Positions 34,510 through 44,636 of a DNA stretch of 64,000 bases are shown piece by piece; position 1 is the first letter of the stretch; every line of letters starts with the position of its first letter. Both the position numbers and the translations under genes were made by a program. A model generated the notes under the pieces. The model saw only the letters and a list, made by a program, of their open reading frames with translations, searched no databases and was not told the DNA's origin. The stretch lies in assembly GCF_963667775.1 (NCBI RefSeq), contig NZ_OY764015.1:2268501-2332500 (forward strand), read 5' to 3'. The stretch is from an uncultured Trichococcus sp. (GTDB lineage Bacteria > Bacillota > Bacilli > Lactobacillales > Aerococcaceae).

Positions 34510-36258
34510 TTACGCTGTTTGCTTCAAGTTGGCGACGACGCTCTCATATTTAGGCGTAGTGATCAGACTGTCGACTGACAGATGGACGGCTGCAGGAACT
34601 TTTTGCTTTGCCGCTTGTGTCAGACTGTTTTTGCTGATGACCAATGTTTGTGGAGATGCTTTCAGTTCGTCAATGTGCATTTTTCTCAAAGGGATGTCCA
34701 GCGCTTCCCTCTCCAAAATCCGTTCCACTACTTTTTGTCCCATCGTGGCGGAGCCTTTGCGGTCATCATGGACCAAGACGATTTCAGTGATGTTCGCCAA
34801 GTCAACGTCAAGGCGCGATGCCGCAGGTGCAACGACTGTTTCTTTCAGATCGGTTCCGGCCAGCGTAGCTACGATTTCATCGTATTTGGGCGAGTTCAGG
34901 AAATTCTCGATCGCCACAAACGTTGCATTCGGCGCTTTCTGTTGGGCCCGGTTCTTCAGTTCTTCCTGAGTGACGATCAACGTATTGGCTGCATCCGTCA
35001 GATTATTGATGGCACGGTTGGTGACGTCTTGCGGTAATCCGGCTGCGTTGATTTTTTTGCGCAGGATAGAGGCGCCCATTGCGCTTGAACCCATCCCTGC
35101 ATCGCAAGCAAAAATGATGTGTTGGATGCCCGACATATTTGTCAGACTTGTTTGTCCAGCTGCGCCTTTTGCGCTTAATTTTGCGGCTTGGGTCGCTTTG
35201 ACGCTTTCTTCGAAATTATCGACTGCTTCTTTGGAGTCTGCCTTCAAAATGACCGTTGCTACCGCAAAAGATGCTGCCGCACCGGCGACGACCCCCAAAA
35301 TGACTGGCAGGTAAGAACCCATCGGCGTCATAGCCAAAATCGCGATGATCGAACCTGGTGAAGCCGGAGCCCGCAAACCAGCGCCTAAAAGTTGGAACAC
35401 AAAGCTGCCGGAAACGCCGCCCGAGATGACCGCCAGAAATAATAGCGGTTTCATCATGACGTAAGGGAAATAGATTTCGTGGATCCCACCCAAGAAGTGG
35501 ATGATCATCGCGCCCGGCGCTGTCGATTTCGCTGAGCCTTTGCCGAACAGAGTGAAAGCCAACAACACGCCCAAACCAGGACCAGGATTCGCTTCAAGCA
35601 GGAAGAGGATCGAACGGCCTGTCTCGCTGACTTGTTCCGTTCCTAACGGAGTCAATATTCCGTGGTTGATTGCATTGTTCAGGAAAAGAATTTTTGCTGG
35701 TTCGATGAAGATATTCGTTAAAGGAATCAATTGTGCGTTCAGGATCGTTTCCACCCCGGCTGCCATTGCTTGCGTCAAACGGTCAACCACCGGTCCGATT
35801 GCCTGGAAGCCTACAAGTGCCAAAGCGAAGCCGATCAAGCCTGCCGAGAAATTGTTGACGAGCATTTCAAAACCGGTCTTGATTTTGCTCTGGAAAATCG
35901 CATCAAATTTCTTGATCGTGAAACCGCCCAACGGTCCCATGATCATGGCGCCCATGATCATCGGGATTTCCGTCCCTACGATCACACCCATTGTGGCGAT
36001 GGCGCCGACTACAGCACCGCGATCGCCTGCGATCACTTTACCTCCCGTATAACCTACCAACAAAGGAATGAGATACGTAAGCATCGGGCCGACCATTGAA
36101 GCGAAGGACTCATTCGGCAAGTAACCATCCGGGATGAATAGCGCCGTCAAAACTCCCCAGGCGATCAGCGCCCCTATGTTCGGCATCACCATGCTTGAAA
36201 GCGTACTGCCCAGCTTTTGAACCTTTGCCTTCAGCGAAGCTTGTTGTGTCTGTTCCAT
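34510..36258 (-). CDS. mtlA: PTS mannitol-specific IICB permease (first copy)
   Basis: A 582-aa protein. The membrane IIC domain (about 1-345) contains [13 protein letters not shown] and NHGILTPLG. The IIB domain follows, with phosphorylation site Cys385 in [17 protein letters not shown]. About residues 490-580 repeat the IIB fold ([20 protein letters not shown]), but the Cys is replaced, so that copy cannot carry phosphate at the usual site. It imports mannitol as mannitol 1-phosphate. GGGAG precedes the ATG. A cre box lies about 45 bases upstream. Confidence 0.93.
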   Translation of the reverse strand: MEQTQQASLKAKVQKLGSTLSSMVMPNIGALIAWGVLTALFIPDGYLPNESFASMVGPMLTYLIPLLVGYTGGKVIAGDRGAVVGAIATMGVIVGTEIPMIMGAMIMGPLGGFTIKKFDAIFQSKIKTGFEMLVNNFSAGLIGFALALVGFQAIGPVVDRLTQAMAAGVETILNAQLIPLTNIFIEPAKILFLNNAINHGILTPLGTEQVSETGRSILFLLEANPGPGLGVLLAFTLFGKGSAKSTAPGAMIIHFLGGIHEIYFPYVMMKPLLFLAVISGGVSGSFVFQLLGAGLRAPASPGSIIAILAMTPMGSYLPVILGVVAGAAASFAVATVILKADSKEAVDNFEESVKATQAAKLSAKGAAGQTSLTNMSGIQHIIFACDAGMGSSAMGASILRKKINAAGLPQDVTNRAINNLTDAANTLIVTQEELKNRAQQKAPNATFVAIENFLNSPKYDEIVATLAGTDLKETVVAPAASRLDVDLANITEIVLVHDDRKGSATMGQKVVERILEREALDIPLRKMHIDELKASPQTLVISKNSLTQAAKQKVPAAVHLSVDSLITTPKYESVVANLKQTA

Positions 36259-36300
36259 TTTTTGTTTCTCCCTTCAAACTGTTTCTTTTGATGTCTTTAT

Positions 36301-36314
36301 TGTATGCGCTTCCC
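36301..36314 (-). promoter_or_regulatory. cre site at mtlA1
   Basis: On the minus strand GGGAAGCGCATACA matches TGNAANCGNWWNCA at all but the first base. It overlaps a TACAAT -10 and lies about 45 bases before the mtlA1 start. CcpA binding here would give catabolite repression. Confidence 0.7.
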
Positions 36315-36410
36315 TTTCTGGTTTATAGTCGTGCTTTGGCACGTTTATTTGTGCCAGGACTTGATACGCGTATCCGGAGCGCCGTTGCCGTTGCCGGTAT
36401 CTGTATCTGC

Positions 36411-36544
36411 TCTTCTCCGGGGAATGGAGGCTTCGCCGGAGTTCGGCCCACATTCTGCTTGTGTTCTCCGATAAGCATGGCTTCATCGAAGTTAAGTAGC
36501 AGTATTACCGGCGTTCTCCGGGGAACGGACTCTTTACCGGAGCT
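36411..36544 (+). repeat. Three-hairpin composite repeat, copy C
   Basis: Hairpins begin near 36411, 36463 and 36513: CTCCGG...GGCTTCGCCGGAG, CTCCGATAAG...CTTCATCGAAG and CTCCGG...CTTTACCGGAG. Unit order and about 50-base spacing equal copy B. It separates mtlF2 from the mtlA1 promoter. Confidence 0.8.
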
Positions 36545-36592
36545 GCGCCCTCATTCCTCATTCCTTCGCGCTTCTCCGGTTAGCGGGCGCAC

Positions 36593-36638
36593 AAAAAAAG
36601 CAAGCAGCCTCCCACCGAGTGGGCTGCTGCTTGCTTTT
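36593..36638 (-). terminator. Terminator after mtlF2
   Basis: On the minus strand AAGCAAGCAGCAGCCCAC pairs with GTGGGAGGCTGCTTGCTT, followed by a T run. Confidence 0.85.
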
Positions 36639-36662
36639 TGCACTGATATTTACTTGTTCCTG

Positions 36663-37097
36663 CTAACTGTTTTTGAGAATGGTTTGGACCGCCCGCAGAT
36701 CTTTGGCATCGCTCAACGCCATCACGTTTTCGATATCCGAGCAGAAAAAAGCGATGTCCTGCAAAGCTTCCAATTGCTTTTCCTTCAAGGCCACCACAAA
36801 AAGGATAGTCGCGATTTGCGGTTCCTTGTCATTGCCGAAGTTGACACCGTCGGGCACTTGAATCAAGCAGATGCCTTCTTCTTCAATATAGGGCTGCCCC
36901 TCGCTGTCACCGTGAGGCAAAGCGACAAAATTACCGACATAGACACTCACTTTGCGGTGGCGCGCCAGCATCGATTGGATGTAAGGCGGAGACACCAATC
37001 CTTGCCCCACCAGGAATTCACCGGCGGCAACGATCGCGGCTTCGGCGTTGTTGTACGTTTGATCCAATAATACATGCTCATCTTTGATTGTAATCAT
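36663..37097 (-). CDS. PTS mannitol-specific IIA component (second copy)
   Basis: A 144-aa paralogue of the IIA at 34056-34493. The active His is in NFVALPHGDSEGQPYI, with CLIQVPDGVNFGNDK after it. It follows mtlR by 17 bases and closes the mtlA2-mtlR-mtlF2 transcription unit at a terminator. Confidence 0.92.
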   Translation of the reverse strand: MITIKDEHVLLDQTYNNAEAAIVAAGEFLVGQGLVSPPYIQSMLARHRKVSVYVGNFVALPHGDSEGQPYIEEEGICLIQVPDGVNFGNDKEPQIATILFVVALKEKQLEALQDIAFFCSDIENVMALSDAKDLRAVQTILKNS

Positions 37098-37114
37098 ACG
37101 GATTCCTCAATTCT

Positions 37115-39148
37115 TTACTTCTTGACTTCTTCGATCAGGAGCGCCGACAACAATTGGTAGATGATCGCTTCATTTCCGGAATTGAAAATCTCCATCCCCA
37201 AATCGTTCATGATGATCGCTCCACTGATTTTCCCCAGCATCTTAGCGACATTCTCTTCGATCGGATCGGGGGCCAGCATGACCAGCATCCGCGTCAAAGT
37301 CATCGGTTGCTTATCCATACCGACTATTTCCAGCGGTGTCTTCAGATCAAAGACACAAAAACAAGGCTGAAGGGCCGCGGCATGCGATGCGTGGAACAAA
37401 GCGAAATGGGTATTGGGTATCCCGATCGGCGCTTGCTGATAGCGGTTCATCAACTTATCCCGGACTTTTGCCGGGTCCGCTACGATTTCACTTGAAATAT
37501 TTTCCACTGCCAAAGCGACAGTTTCGGAAACGTCGGTGCTGTTTTCTAGCGTCTTGACGAAAAAGTGCTTCAGCAACTGGTTGATTTCATCGATAAACGT
37601 CATGACTTCCTGATAGTCGTCATTTTCGGGCAAGCTGGGCTTCGCAGCGGGTTGAACATGCCGCTTCGTATGATCGATTGCGCGGAACGCTTCTTTTAGT
37701 TGCTTGATTTCGTCCTCCAAAAGCAACGGGGAAATCAATAAGTATTTCCCGCTGTAACCAGGCAACAATGAAGTGGAGATGGTCAAGTCAAACTTCTCTT
37801 CCAGATTCAGTTTCCCGAGGTCGGCTATCCGGAAAAAGACGATCTCATTGATGAAAGGAAAATGTTTACGCAAGCGCATTTCCAGCATCCGCGTCGAGGC
37901 CAAGCCGCTCGGGGAAATACCGGCAATATCCACCGCGATGACTTTCGGGCTGCGTTCCAGGGAATTGGCGAAATGCAGCACCATATAGGCAATCTCCTCT
38001 TCCGAGAATTCCTGCTGCGGGAACACCTTCGGCAAGGCTTTGCGGATCGCACCCGCAACTTCCGAGTATTGCCCCATGATCCGCTCCAGGATGGGATTGT
38101 TCAGGCTCCCTTGATTCAGGATGGCGCGGCTCAACGCCGCGGAAAGATGCGTCAAAAGCATTTTATAAAGATTGCTGTCTTCAAAGAAATTGACTTCGGC
38201 ATTCTGGCTGACGTTTTCGATCAATTGCTTCACTTGGTACGCCAAGCGCGGATCGAAGCTTTCGTTAAAAAAATCATTATCCAAGTCACTGAAAAAATCA
38301 CCCAACAGATTAGCGAAGAAGACGACTTCGCTGACCGCATACAATTGCTTCGTATGAGCTGCGATTTTGGCAAAAATCTGCTTCGACAGATCCAACAGTT
38401 CCTTATTGATTTGTCCCGCATAGGACTCTTCCATCAGTTGGCGGCCTCGCGGAACGCGATCCATGGAGATCGTCAGCATCAAAATCAAAAACTCCAGCTT
38501 CCGATCGCTCAAGTCGGAAAAGCGGGGCTCGACGATTTCCCGCACCAATTTTTGAGCAAAAAGTAGCTGCTCCTGATTGACGAATTGCATAAAGAAACTT
38601 TCTTTATCTTCCAATTCCGAAAAGTGGAAGAAGTGGTACTCATTGATCTCGATCCCCAGAATATTGGCCAACAGGAGCCGACGATACTTTTCGCTGCCTA
38701 CAAGTTCATAGCCGCGGTTTCTCGCAATCGTTAAGGGCAGACGCGCCAAACGCAGCTCCAACTGTTTGATATCGGCAAAAAACGTGGTGTTGCTGATCAA
38801 GTATTCGTCCAAAAACGTCTGCATGCTGATCGGCTCGTCGCTGTTCAACAGCTGCAGCAAAATGGCATGCTGGCGTTCCGTAGCGGATAATTCGGAAGGT
38901 TCATCCTCAGACACAATGGAGAGGATTTCTGCTTTTGCGGCATCCTCGGCAAGCAAGCGAAAACGTCCCCGGCTCGCTTTTTCCAGCTTTGCGCCGATGG
39001 ATTCCAAAGAAAGCTCGAGATTTGCCAATTCGCGGTAGACCGTTCGCTTGCTGACTTTCAGCAGGCTCATCAAGTGTTCCACGGTAACCGGTGAGGCGGA
39101 ATGCAGCAATTCTTTCAAAATGATGGTCTCTCTAGGAGTTAGAAACAT
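37115..39148 (-). CDS. mtlR: Mannitol operon activator MtlR
   Basis: A 677-aa PRD regulator. The N-terminal HTH has LLKVSKRTVYRELANLE, and a second HTH has YLISNTTFFADIKQLE. Two PRD domains follow (about 190-410), then a IIB-Gat-like domain (about 415-500) and a IIA-Mtl-like domain (about 535-677) with the His in GIPNTHFALFHA. MtlR-type proteins activate mannitol operons and are controlled by phosphorylation from HPr, IIB and IIA. It overlaps the end of mtlA2 by 17 bases. Confidence 0.9.
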   Translation of the reverse strand: MFLTPRETIILKELLHSASPVTVEHLMSLLKVSKRTVYRELANLELSLESIGAKLEKASRGRFRLLAEDAAKAEILSIVSEDEPSELSATERQHAILLQLLNSDEPISMQTFLDEYLISNTTFFADIKQLELRLARLPLTIARNRGYELVGSEKYRRLLLANILGIEINEYHFFHFSELEDKESFFMQFVNQEQLLFAQKLVREIVEPRFSDLSDRKLEFLILMLTISMDRVPRGRQLMEESYAGQINKELLDLSKQIFAKIAAHTKQLYAVSEVVFFANLLGDFFSDLDNDFFNESFDPRLAYQVKQLIENVSQNAEVNFFEDSNLYKMLLTHLSAALSRAILNQGSLNNPILERIMGQYSEVAGAIRKALPKVFPQQEFSEEEIAYMVLHFANSLERSPKVIAVDIAGISPSGLASTRMLEMRLRKHFPFINEIVFFRIADLGKLNLEEKFDLTISTSLLPGYSGKYLLISPLLLEDEIKQLKEAFRAIDHTKRHVQPAAKPSLPENDDYQEVMTFIDEINQLLKHFFVKTLENSTDVSETVALAVENISSEIVADPAKVRDKLMNRYQQAPIGIPNTHFALFHASHAAALQPCFCVFDLKTPLEIVGMDKQPMTLTRMLVMLAPDPIEENVAKMLGKISGAIIMNDLGMEIFNSGNEAIIYQLLSALLIEEVKK

Positions 39149-40823
39149 CCGACAAGTCTCCCCTTAATAGTTTCTCGTATTTGTTTGTTGCGATAAGATG
39201 CTCGACGATCAGCAGCGGAGCCTTCGGCAGATCGTTCTCAGCAGCAAAGGCTTCAGTGACGACATACAGATTCCGTTGCTCCGCAATCAACATTTCCAAT
39301 GGCTGCTTTTCGACAGCGATGCTTATGTTATGTTTTTCCGCCAGATTCCGGAACGCTTGCACGGCCATCGTCTGCGAACCCCGCACACCATCCGCATACA
39401 AAAAGACGACCTTTTGATAAGGCAGTTTTTCCCCGAGCGCTTCCGGGATCCCTTTTATTACTTGTTCATCCGTCAGCAGTGCCACAACTTTCGCATACTC
39501 TTCCTGGTCCAAAAAATTCCCGATTGTGACAAGTTGGGCGTGCGGGGCCTGCATTTCGGCCAAATGCCGCAACTCATTTTGGGTGATAAGCAAAAGCTGG
39601 GGATCATCATTCACGTGGTAAATGGACGTGTAGTCCACCGGGATCGAAATCCCGCTCGCTTCCAATTGCTGGCGCATCAGGCTGGCTCCCATCGCACTTG
39701 AACCCATTCCTGCATCGCATGCGAATAAAATTTTCCGGATTTCCGTCACTTTCGTCACCTTTTCTGAATTTTCTTTTTTTGTCTGGTCTTTTCTGATCAC
39801 GAGGGAAGCGATCAGAAAACTTACCATTGTGCTTCCTGCAATGCCACTCGCAACCCCCAACAGCATATCTTGCGGCGCATTCGCCAAAATCACCACGATT
39901 GATCCCGGTGAAGCCGGAACTTTCAGTCCCACTTGAAACAACTCAAAAACCAGCGTGCCGCTCATCCCGCCCAAAATGACGGCTGCAAACAGCATCGGAT
40001 TCAACAAAACAAACGGGAAATAGATTTCGTGGATCCCGCCGAACAGATGGATCATGAAAGCACCACTGGCTGTGGCCTTCAGTTCCTTTCGGCTGAACAA
40101 GATGAACGCCAACAGAACCCCCAGACCCGGCCCGGGGTTGGTTTCGATCAAGAACAAAATCGAGGTACCCGCATCCCCTGCCTGTTCAATCCCCAGCGGC
40201 GTAAGGATGCCGTGGTTGAGCGTATTGTTCAAGAACAATACCTTCAACGGTTCTATAAAAATATTCGTGATCAACAGCAGGTTCCGCTGGATCAGCCAGC
40301 CGACAACCAGCCCGATCTGATTCGTGATGCCGGCAATGAACGGGCCGATAAAAACAAGGCTCAAATAGCCGAACAGCATGCCGAGGATTCCCGCCGAAAA
40401 ATTACGGACAAGCATTTCATAACCTGGTTTGACTTTCGGCAACACATATTTGTCGAACAGAAACACATTCCAGCCGATCAACGGGCCGATGACCATGGCA
40501 CCCAGAATTTGCGGGTCTTCTGATTCCGCGAGCATTCCGATCACCGCAACGGCTGCCACGACCCCGGCACGTTGCTCGATCAATCGTCCCCCGGTATAAG
40601 CGATCAGCACAGGGAGGAGAAACTGAATCATGAGGCGATCCATTTCAAGAAAAGAGCTTTGGAGCGGTCCCCGAAGATATTGGATCAGCGTCGTAATGAT
40701 TCCCCATGTGATGAAGACACTCACGTTCGGCATGATCATTCCGCTGAGGTAATGACCAACCCGCCTTATTTTCGGTAATTCAAAAAGGTCTGCCTGTACA
40801 CAGGAGCGTTTTGGTTTTATCAT
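39132..40823 (-). CDS. PTS mannitol-specific IICB permease (second copy)
   Basis: A 563-aa paralogue of MtlA at 34510-36258. The IIC domain has [13 protein letters not shown] and NHGILTPLG. The IIB phosphorylation site is Cys369 in [17 protein letters not shown]. The C-terminal IIB-like repeat (about 470-560, VVFLYADGVRGSQTMAVQ) again lacks the Cys. GGGGAGG precedes ATG 40823; an upstream in-frame start is not supported. The promoter region holds a perfect cre box and a palindrome. Substrate is likely mannitol, but a related polyol is possible for one of the two copies. Confidence 0.88.
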   Translation of the reverse strand: MIKPKRSCVQADLFELPKIRRVGHYLSGMIMPNVSVFITWGIITTLIQYLRGPLQSSFLEMDRLMIQFLLPVLIAYTGGRLIEQRAGVVAAVAVIGMLAESEDPQILGAMVIGPLIGWNVFLFDKYVLPKVKPGYEMLVRNFSAGILGMLFGYLSLVFIGPFIAGITNQIGLVVGWLIQRNLLLITNIFIEPLKVLFLNNTLNHGILTPLGIEQAGDAGTSILFLIETNPGPGLGVLLAFILFSRKELKATASGAFMIHLFGGIHEIYFPFVLLNPMLFAAVILGGMSGTLVFELFQVGLKVPASPGSIVVILANAPQDMLLGVASGIAGSTMVSFLIASLVIRKDQTKKENSEKVTKVTEIRKILFACDAGMGSSAMGASLMRQQLEASGISIPVDYTSIYHVNDDPQLLLITQNELRHLAEMQAPHAQLVTIGNFLDQEEYAKVVALLTDEQVIKGIPEALGEKLPYQKVVFLYADGVRGSQTMAVQAFRNLAEKHNISIAVEKQPLEMLIAEQRNLYVVTEAFAAENDLPKAPLLIVEHLIATNKYEKLLRGDLSDVSNS

Positions 40824-40867
40824 GATTGCACCTCCCCTATCATTAACCTGCCGATTTCGCACCACGT

Positions 40868-40881
40868 TGGTTTCGCTTACA
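40868..40881 (-). promoter_or_regulatory. cre site at mtlA2
   Basis: On the minus strand TGTAAGCGAAACCA matches TGNAANCGNWWNCA at every position. It lies just downstream of a TATAAT -10, so CcpA would block the second mannitol operon. Confidence 0.85.
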
Positions 40882-40885
40882 TTAT

Positions 40886-40903
40886 AACCATAAACTTATG
40901 GTT
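40886..40903. promoter_or_regulatory. Palindrome overlapping the mtlA2 promoter
   Basis: AACCATAA-AC-TTATGGTT, with 8-bp perfect arms, lies between the presumed -35 and -10 of mtlA2. It could be an MtlR or other operator. Confidence 0.5.
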
Positions 40904-40981
40904 GTGTATATTTGCAATCATTGTTCTGAATGCTGGCTACAAACCACTCATGGGATCTATAATTCACCACTGATCGCTAAA

Positions 40982-41021
40982 CAAAAAATGCCGTGGAACA
41001 CCACCGTTGCAGTGTTCCACG
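40982..41021 (-). terminator. Terminator of cdaA-cdaR-glmM
   Basis: CGTGGAACAC pairs with GTGTTCCACG, followed on the minus strand by ATTTTTTG. Confidence 0.88.
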
Positions 41022-41049
41022 ACTCTAAATCATTTACAGGCTCTATCTC

Positions 41050-42402
41050 TTAGATGCCGATTTCCGATTTTACGACATCCACGATGCGCATAACGTACTC
41101 ATGACATTTTTCATCCGTTTCAGCTTCAGCCATAACGCGCAGCAATGGTTCTGTTCCGCTTGGGCGCACCAAGATGCGGCCTTTGCCTGCCATTTCGGCC
41201 TCAACTTCTTCGATGACAGCTTTCACAGTCGGAATCTCCATCACACCATCTTTTTCGGAAACGCGTACGTTCACCAATTCTTGCGGGTAAAGCGTCACTT
41301 CATCAGCCAACTCGGAAAGTTTTTTACCGGTCTGTTTCATGACGTTCAACAATTGGATACCCGTCAAAAGACCATCCCCGGTCGTGTTCATATCCAGGAA
41401 AACAACATGTCCGGATTGCTCGCCGCCCAAATTGTAGCCATTTTTGCGCATTTCTTCCACGACATAACGGTCGCCGACTTGCGTCTTCAAGGCAGTCATG
41501 CCTTCAGCTTCCACAGCCAAATGGAAGCCCAGGTTGCTCATTACCGTTGAAACGATCGTATTGTTGTTCAGTTTGTTGCGTTCCTTCAGGTATTTCCCGC
41601 AGATGAACATGATTCGATCGCCGTCGATGATGCGCCCGTTCTCGTCCACAGCGATGCAGCGGTCGGCATCTCCATCGAATGCCAAGCCAACATCCGCTTT
41701 CTTTTCGACGACAAATTTAGCCAAGACATCCGGGTGTGTCGAACCGACGCCTTTGTTGATGTTGATGCCGTCAGGATTTGCGCCCATCGTGAAGAAATCC
41801 GTTTCCAGATCCGCAAAAAGACGATTGACGACCGGTGATGCTGCCCCGTTTGCCGCATCCAGGCAGACCGTGATGCCGGAAAGGTCATCCGGGATGGTCG
41901 TCTGCAGGTATTGTGCATATTTAAGGACGCCTTCCGGATATTCATCCACTGTGCCCAATCCGTCTGCGGAGGGTCTTGGCAAATCATCGCCTTCTTGATC
42001 CAAATAAGCTTCGATTTCGTATTCTTGTTCATCCGACAGTTTAAACCCGTCAGCCCCGAAGAATTTGATGCCATTGTCCCCTGCGGGATTGTGCGATGCG
42101 GAAATCATGACCCCAGCTACAGCACCTTGGATGCGTGTCAGATAAGCGACGCCGGGTGTCGGGATGACTCCCAATTGCAATACCTCGATACCGACCGACA
42201 ACAAACCGGAAACCAATGCATATTCCAACAATTGCCCGGAAATTCTTGTATCACGCGCAACCAACACCAGCGGATGTGCGATATCTTTGGCGTGTTGTCT
42301 TAAGACATACCCTCCAAAACGGCCTAATTTGAAAGCTAATTCCGGCGTCAATTCGCTGTTCGCAACGCCTCTGACACCGTCTGTTCCAAAATACTTACCC
42401 AT
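41050..42402 (-). CDS. glmM: Phosphoglucosamine mutase
   Basis: A 450-aa enzyme that converts glucosamine 6-phosphate to glucosamine 1-phosphate. It begins [12 protein letters not shown]. The phosphoserine loop is [19 protein letters not shown] (Ser103), the metal loop is AFDGDADRC, the sugar loop is GGEQSGH and the phosphate-binding loop is [12 protein letters not shown]. It lies behind cdaR. GlmM binds and restrains CdaA in several Firmicutes, so the operon links c-di-AMP to wall synthesis. Confidence 0.97.
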   Translation of the reverse strand: MGKYFGTDGVRGVANSELTPELAFKLGRFGGYVLRQHAKDIAHPLVLVARDTRISGQLLEYALVSGLLSVGIEVLQLGVIPTPGVAYLTRIQGAVAGVMISASHNPAGDNGIKFFGADGFKLSDEQEYEIEAYLDQEGDDLPRPSADGLGTVDEYPEGVLKYAQYLQTTIPDDLSGITVCLDAANGAASPVVNRLFADLETDFFTMGANPDGININKGVGSTHPDVLAKFVVEKKADVGLAFDGDADRCIAVDENGRIIDGDRIMFICGKYLKERNKLNNNTIVSTVMSNLGFHLAVEAEGMTALKTQVGDRYVVEEMRKNGYNLGGEQSGHVVFLDMNTTGDGLLTGIQLLNVMKQTGKKLSELADEVTLYPQELVNVRVSEKDGVMEIPTVKAVIEEVEAEMAGKGRILVRPSGTEPLLRVMAEAETDEKCHEYVMRIVDVVKSEIGI

Positions 42403-42465
42403 TACCTGTAATCTCCTTTAGATTTTTCATTTATTTTCTTTGCATGGATTTGTTTGATTTTTAAT

Positions 42466-43575
42466 TTATGAACTGCTCTCCAATTGGCCCTCTTCGCTGT
42501 TCGGACTATCCGAAGCCGAAGATGCGATCGCGCTGCTTTCGTCGGCGGAAGAGGAGGACTCCCCTTCCTCAGCGGTCGTCTCCGAATCGGTTTCGGCCTC
42601 GGCAGCATCCGATACGCGGATGTTTACCTTGATTGTAGTAGGCGTGGCCGTCAAAGTGTCATTCAGGACCGGAATCGTGAGCGTTTGTGTGGTGTTGCTC
42701 TCTACACCCGTGACACTGACAGGCAGAGTCACTTCATCAATATCGGCAAGCACAGACTTATCGCCCGTTAAGGTCACACTGGATTTCCCATCCACTTCAA
42801 TCGTATAGACTTTACCTTCAAGCGGAACCCCGATCTGTTGGATGACCAGCGGAACTTCTTTTCCGTACAGAGAAATCGGAATCCTGACGGAAATTTCTTG
42901 TGGATCGACGGAGACATTCAACTTATTCCCACTTGCGTCCACTACTTGTACTACAGTATTCATATTCACAGTATTTGTCAAGCCATTTTCGGCCGCAACA
43001 GTGACGTACACGCTTTCCACTCGTTTCATCGTCGAAGCAGGTCCGGTCAATGTTACAGTGTCCACACTCAGTTCCGGAATACCTGCTATATATTGCGGAT
43101 CGACCAATGATTCATCAAAGCGGACTTCCACCGGACTCTCTATGGCTACCCTATCTTCAATGACGACATTCACACGCGACGGCGTAATCGAATAATCGAT
43201 TTCGTTCGAAAGATTTTCAGCTGTCAACTGGATCGTATGGGTTCCTGATCCCAGTTCGTCCAGATCTTCTGTGACGATCCGATAATCCGCCGCGGAAATC
43301 GTCTGCACGAGCACGCTCTCCGGCCCGGTCAGCGTCAAAACCACCGTTTCCGGCAATCCTGAAATGAAATACGCATCCGTATCGATGTTCACTTGGATCG
43401 GGACATTCGAAATGGTTTCCCGTTTGCTGGTGCTGATGGAACTGTTGCTCGTGCTCGTGGACCAGCCATAATTTTCCGAGTAGACATAGGCGAACAATAA
43501 TAAGGAAATCAGGAACGAAATCCCTCTGACGACCCACTTATTTTCCAAAAACTTATCCTCTTGCTGCTTTCTCAT
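42466..43575 (-). CDS. cdaR: CdaR, YbbR-domain regulator of CdaA
   Basis: A 369-aa protein with one N-terminal membrane helix (about 17-34), then a series of extracytoplasmic YbbR domains of roughly 80-90 residues each (about 50-330), and a low-complexity Ser/Glu tail (SSSSADESSAIASSASDS). It regulates the diadenylate cyclase in the same membrane. The start overlaps the cdaA stop by four bases. Confidence 0.9.
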   Translation of the reverse strand: MRKQQEDKFLENKWVVRGISFLISLLLFAYVYSENYGWSTSTSNSSISTSKRETISNVPIQVNIDTDAYFISGLPETVVLTLTGPESVLVQTISAADYRIVTEDLDELGSGTHTIQLTAENLSNEIDYSITPSRVNVVIEDRVAIESPVEVRFDESLVDPQYIAGIPELSVDTVTLTGPASTMKRVESVYVTVAAENGLTNTVNMNTVVQVVDASGNKLNVSVDPQEISVRIPISLYGKEVPLVIQQIGVPLEGKVYTIEVDGKSSVTLTGDKSVLADIDEVTLPVSVTGVESNTTQTLTIPVLNDTLTATPTTIKVNIRVSDAAEAETDSETTAEEGESSSSADESSAIASSASDSPNSEEGQLESSS

Positions 43576-44414
43576 TCAGAACCACCCCACTTCGTATTAT
43601 CAAAGAAATCCTGGATGAAATTGGTAGTCTTTTCTTCCTCTTCTTCAACAACCAGTTGGCTGGTCAAATAGGCGACAAAATCATCGCGGTTCATTTCGCG
43701 CAACAAACTCGTCTTATGGGCAATGCTGACGCCCCCGGTTTCTTCAGAAACGATGATGGTGATGGCATCGCTGACTTCACCCAGTCCGATTGCGGCACGG
43801 TGCCTGGTTCCCAGTTCCTTCGGGATAAAGGAACTTTCTGATAACGGCAGATAACTGGCTGCGGTCGCGATTTTGTAGTCTTGGATGATGACCGCGCCAT
43901 CGTGCAAAGGTGTGTTGGGGATAAAAATATTGATCAGCAACTGGTTGGTTACCTCTCCGCCGATCCTTATCCCCGTGGCAGCGTACTCATCCAGCTGATC
44001 TTGCTGCTCGATGGATATCAAGGCTCCGATTTTTCGTTTTGCCATGTATTGGACAGCCTTGTCCAACTCCGTCACCAAGCGCTCGCTCTTATTGACCGAA
44101 CGTTTGGTTTTCTTTCTGAAGCCTGTTTTTCCCAGATGCTCCAATCCTTTTCGGATTTCCGGCTGAAACACAACAATGACCGCCACAACACCCCATTGGA
44201 TGACGCGGTTCATGATCCAATCTATGGTCTGCAACTGAAGCGTAACTGCAGCCAGTTTGATCAGCACGATGATTCCGATCCCTTTCAGCAATTGAATGGA
44301 ACGCGTACCTTTTAAAATCATGATCAGCTTGTAGACGAGATACCATACCAATAGGATATCCACTATATCAAAGGCATTGCTCCAGGTGATCACTTCTCCC
44401 CAATCGATTGACAC
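43572..44414 (-). CDS. cdaA: Diadenylate cyclase CdaA
   Basis: A 280-aa membrane enzyme that makes c-di-AMP from two ATP. Three N-terminal helices (about 12-80) are followed by the DAC domain, with PLHDGAVIIQ (DGA motif) and GTRHRAAIG (RHR motif). GTG 44414 is chosen because GGAGGTG lies just upstream and the resulting length fits CdaA (about 273 aa in Bacillus); longer in-frame extensions are not supported. First gene of cdaA-cdaR-glmM. Confidence 0.95.
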   Translation of the reverse strand: MSIDWGEVITWSNAFDIVDILLVWYLVYKLIMILKGTRSIQLLKGIGIIVLIKLAAVTLQLQTIDWIMNRVIQWGVVAVIVVFQPEIRKGLEHLGKTGFRKKTKRSVNKSERLVTELDKAVQYMAKRKIGALISIEQQDQLDEYAATGIRIGGEVTNQLLINIFIPNTPLHDGAVIIQDYKIATAASYLPLSESSFIPKELGTRHRAAIGLGEVSDAITIIVSEETGGVSIAHKTSLLREMNRDDFVAYLTSQLVVEEEEEKTTNFIQDFFDNTKWGGSE

Positions 44415-44556
44415 ATGCGCACCTCCACGTTCATAGTTATTATCGTCAATTATATCACAAATCATTCGTCCCTTTGGTATTGTTTCCTTGAGAAAGCGCT
44501 TCATTAGCGTTACAATGGAAGCAGATTGGCGATTGAGTGACGATGAAGCATATCTT

Positions 44557-44584
44557 TTGCAAATCCGGCTCACTTTGTTATACT
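44557..44584 (+). promoter_or_regulatory. Promoter of the cupin gene
   Basis: TTGCAA (44557-44562), a 16-bp spacer and TATACT (44579-44584), about 50 bases ahead of the cupin start. Confidence 0.6.
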
Positions 44585-44636
44585 TATTTTATAGTAATTA
44601 CAATTAAATAATCAATTTAAACTAGGAGGAATTCAA

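Noticed and set aside
19333-36544. Three-hairpin elements as a CRISPR array
   Set aside because: Units are palindromic, diverged and only three per locus, with no unique spacers of fixed length and no cas genes.
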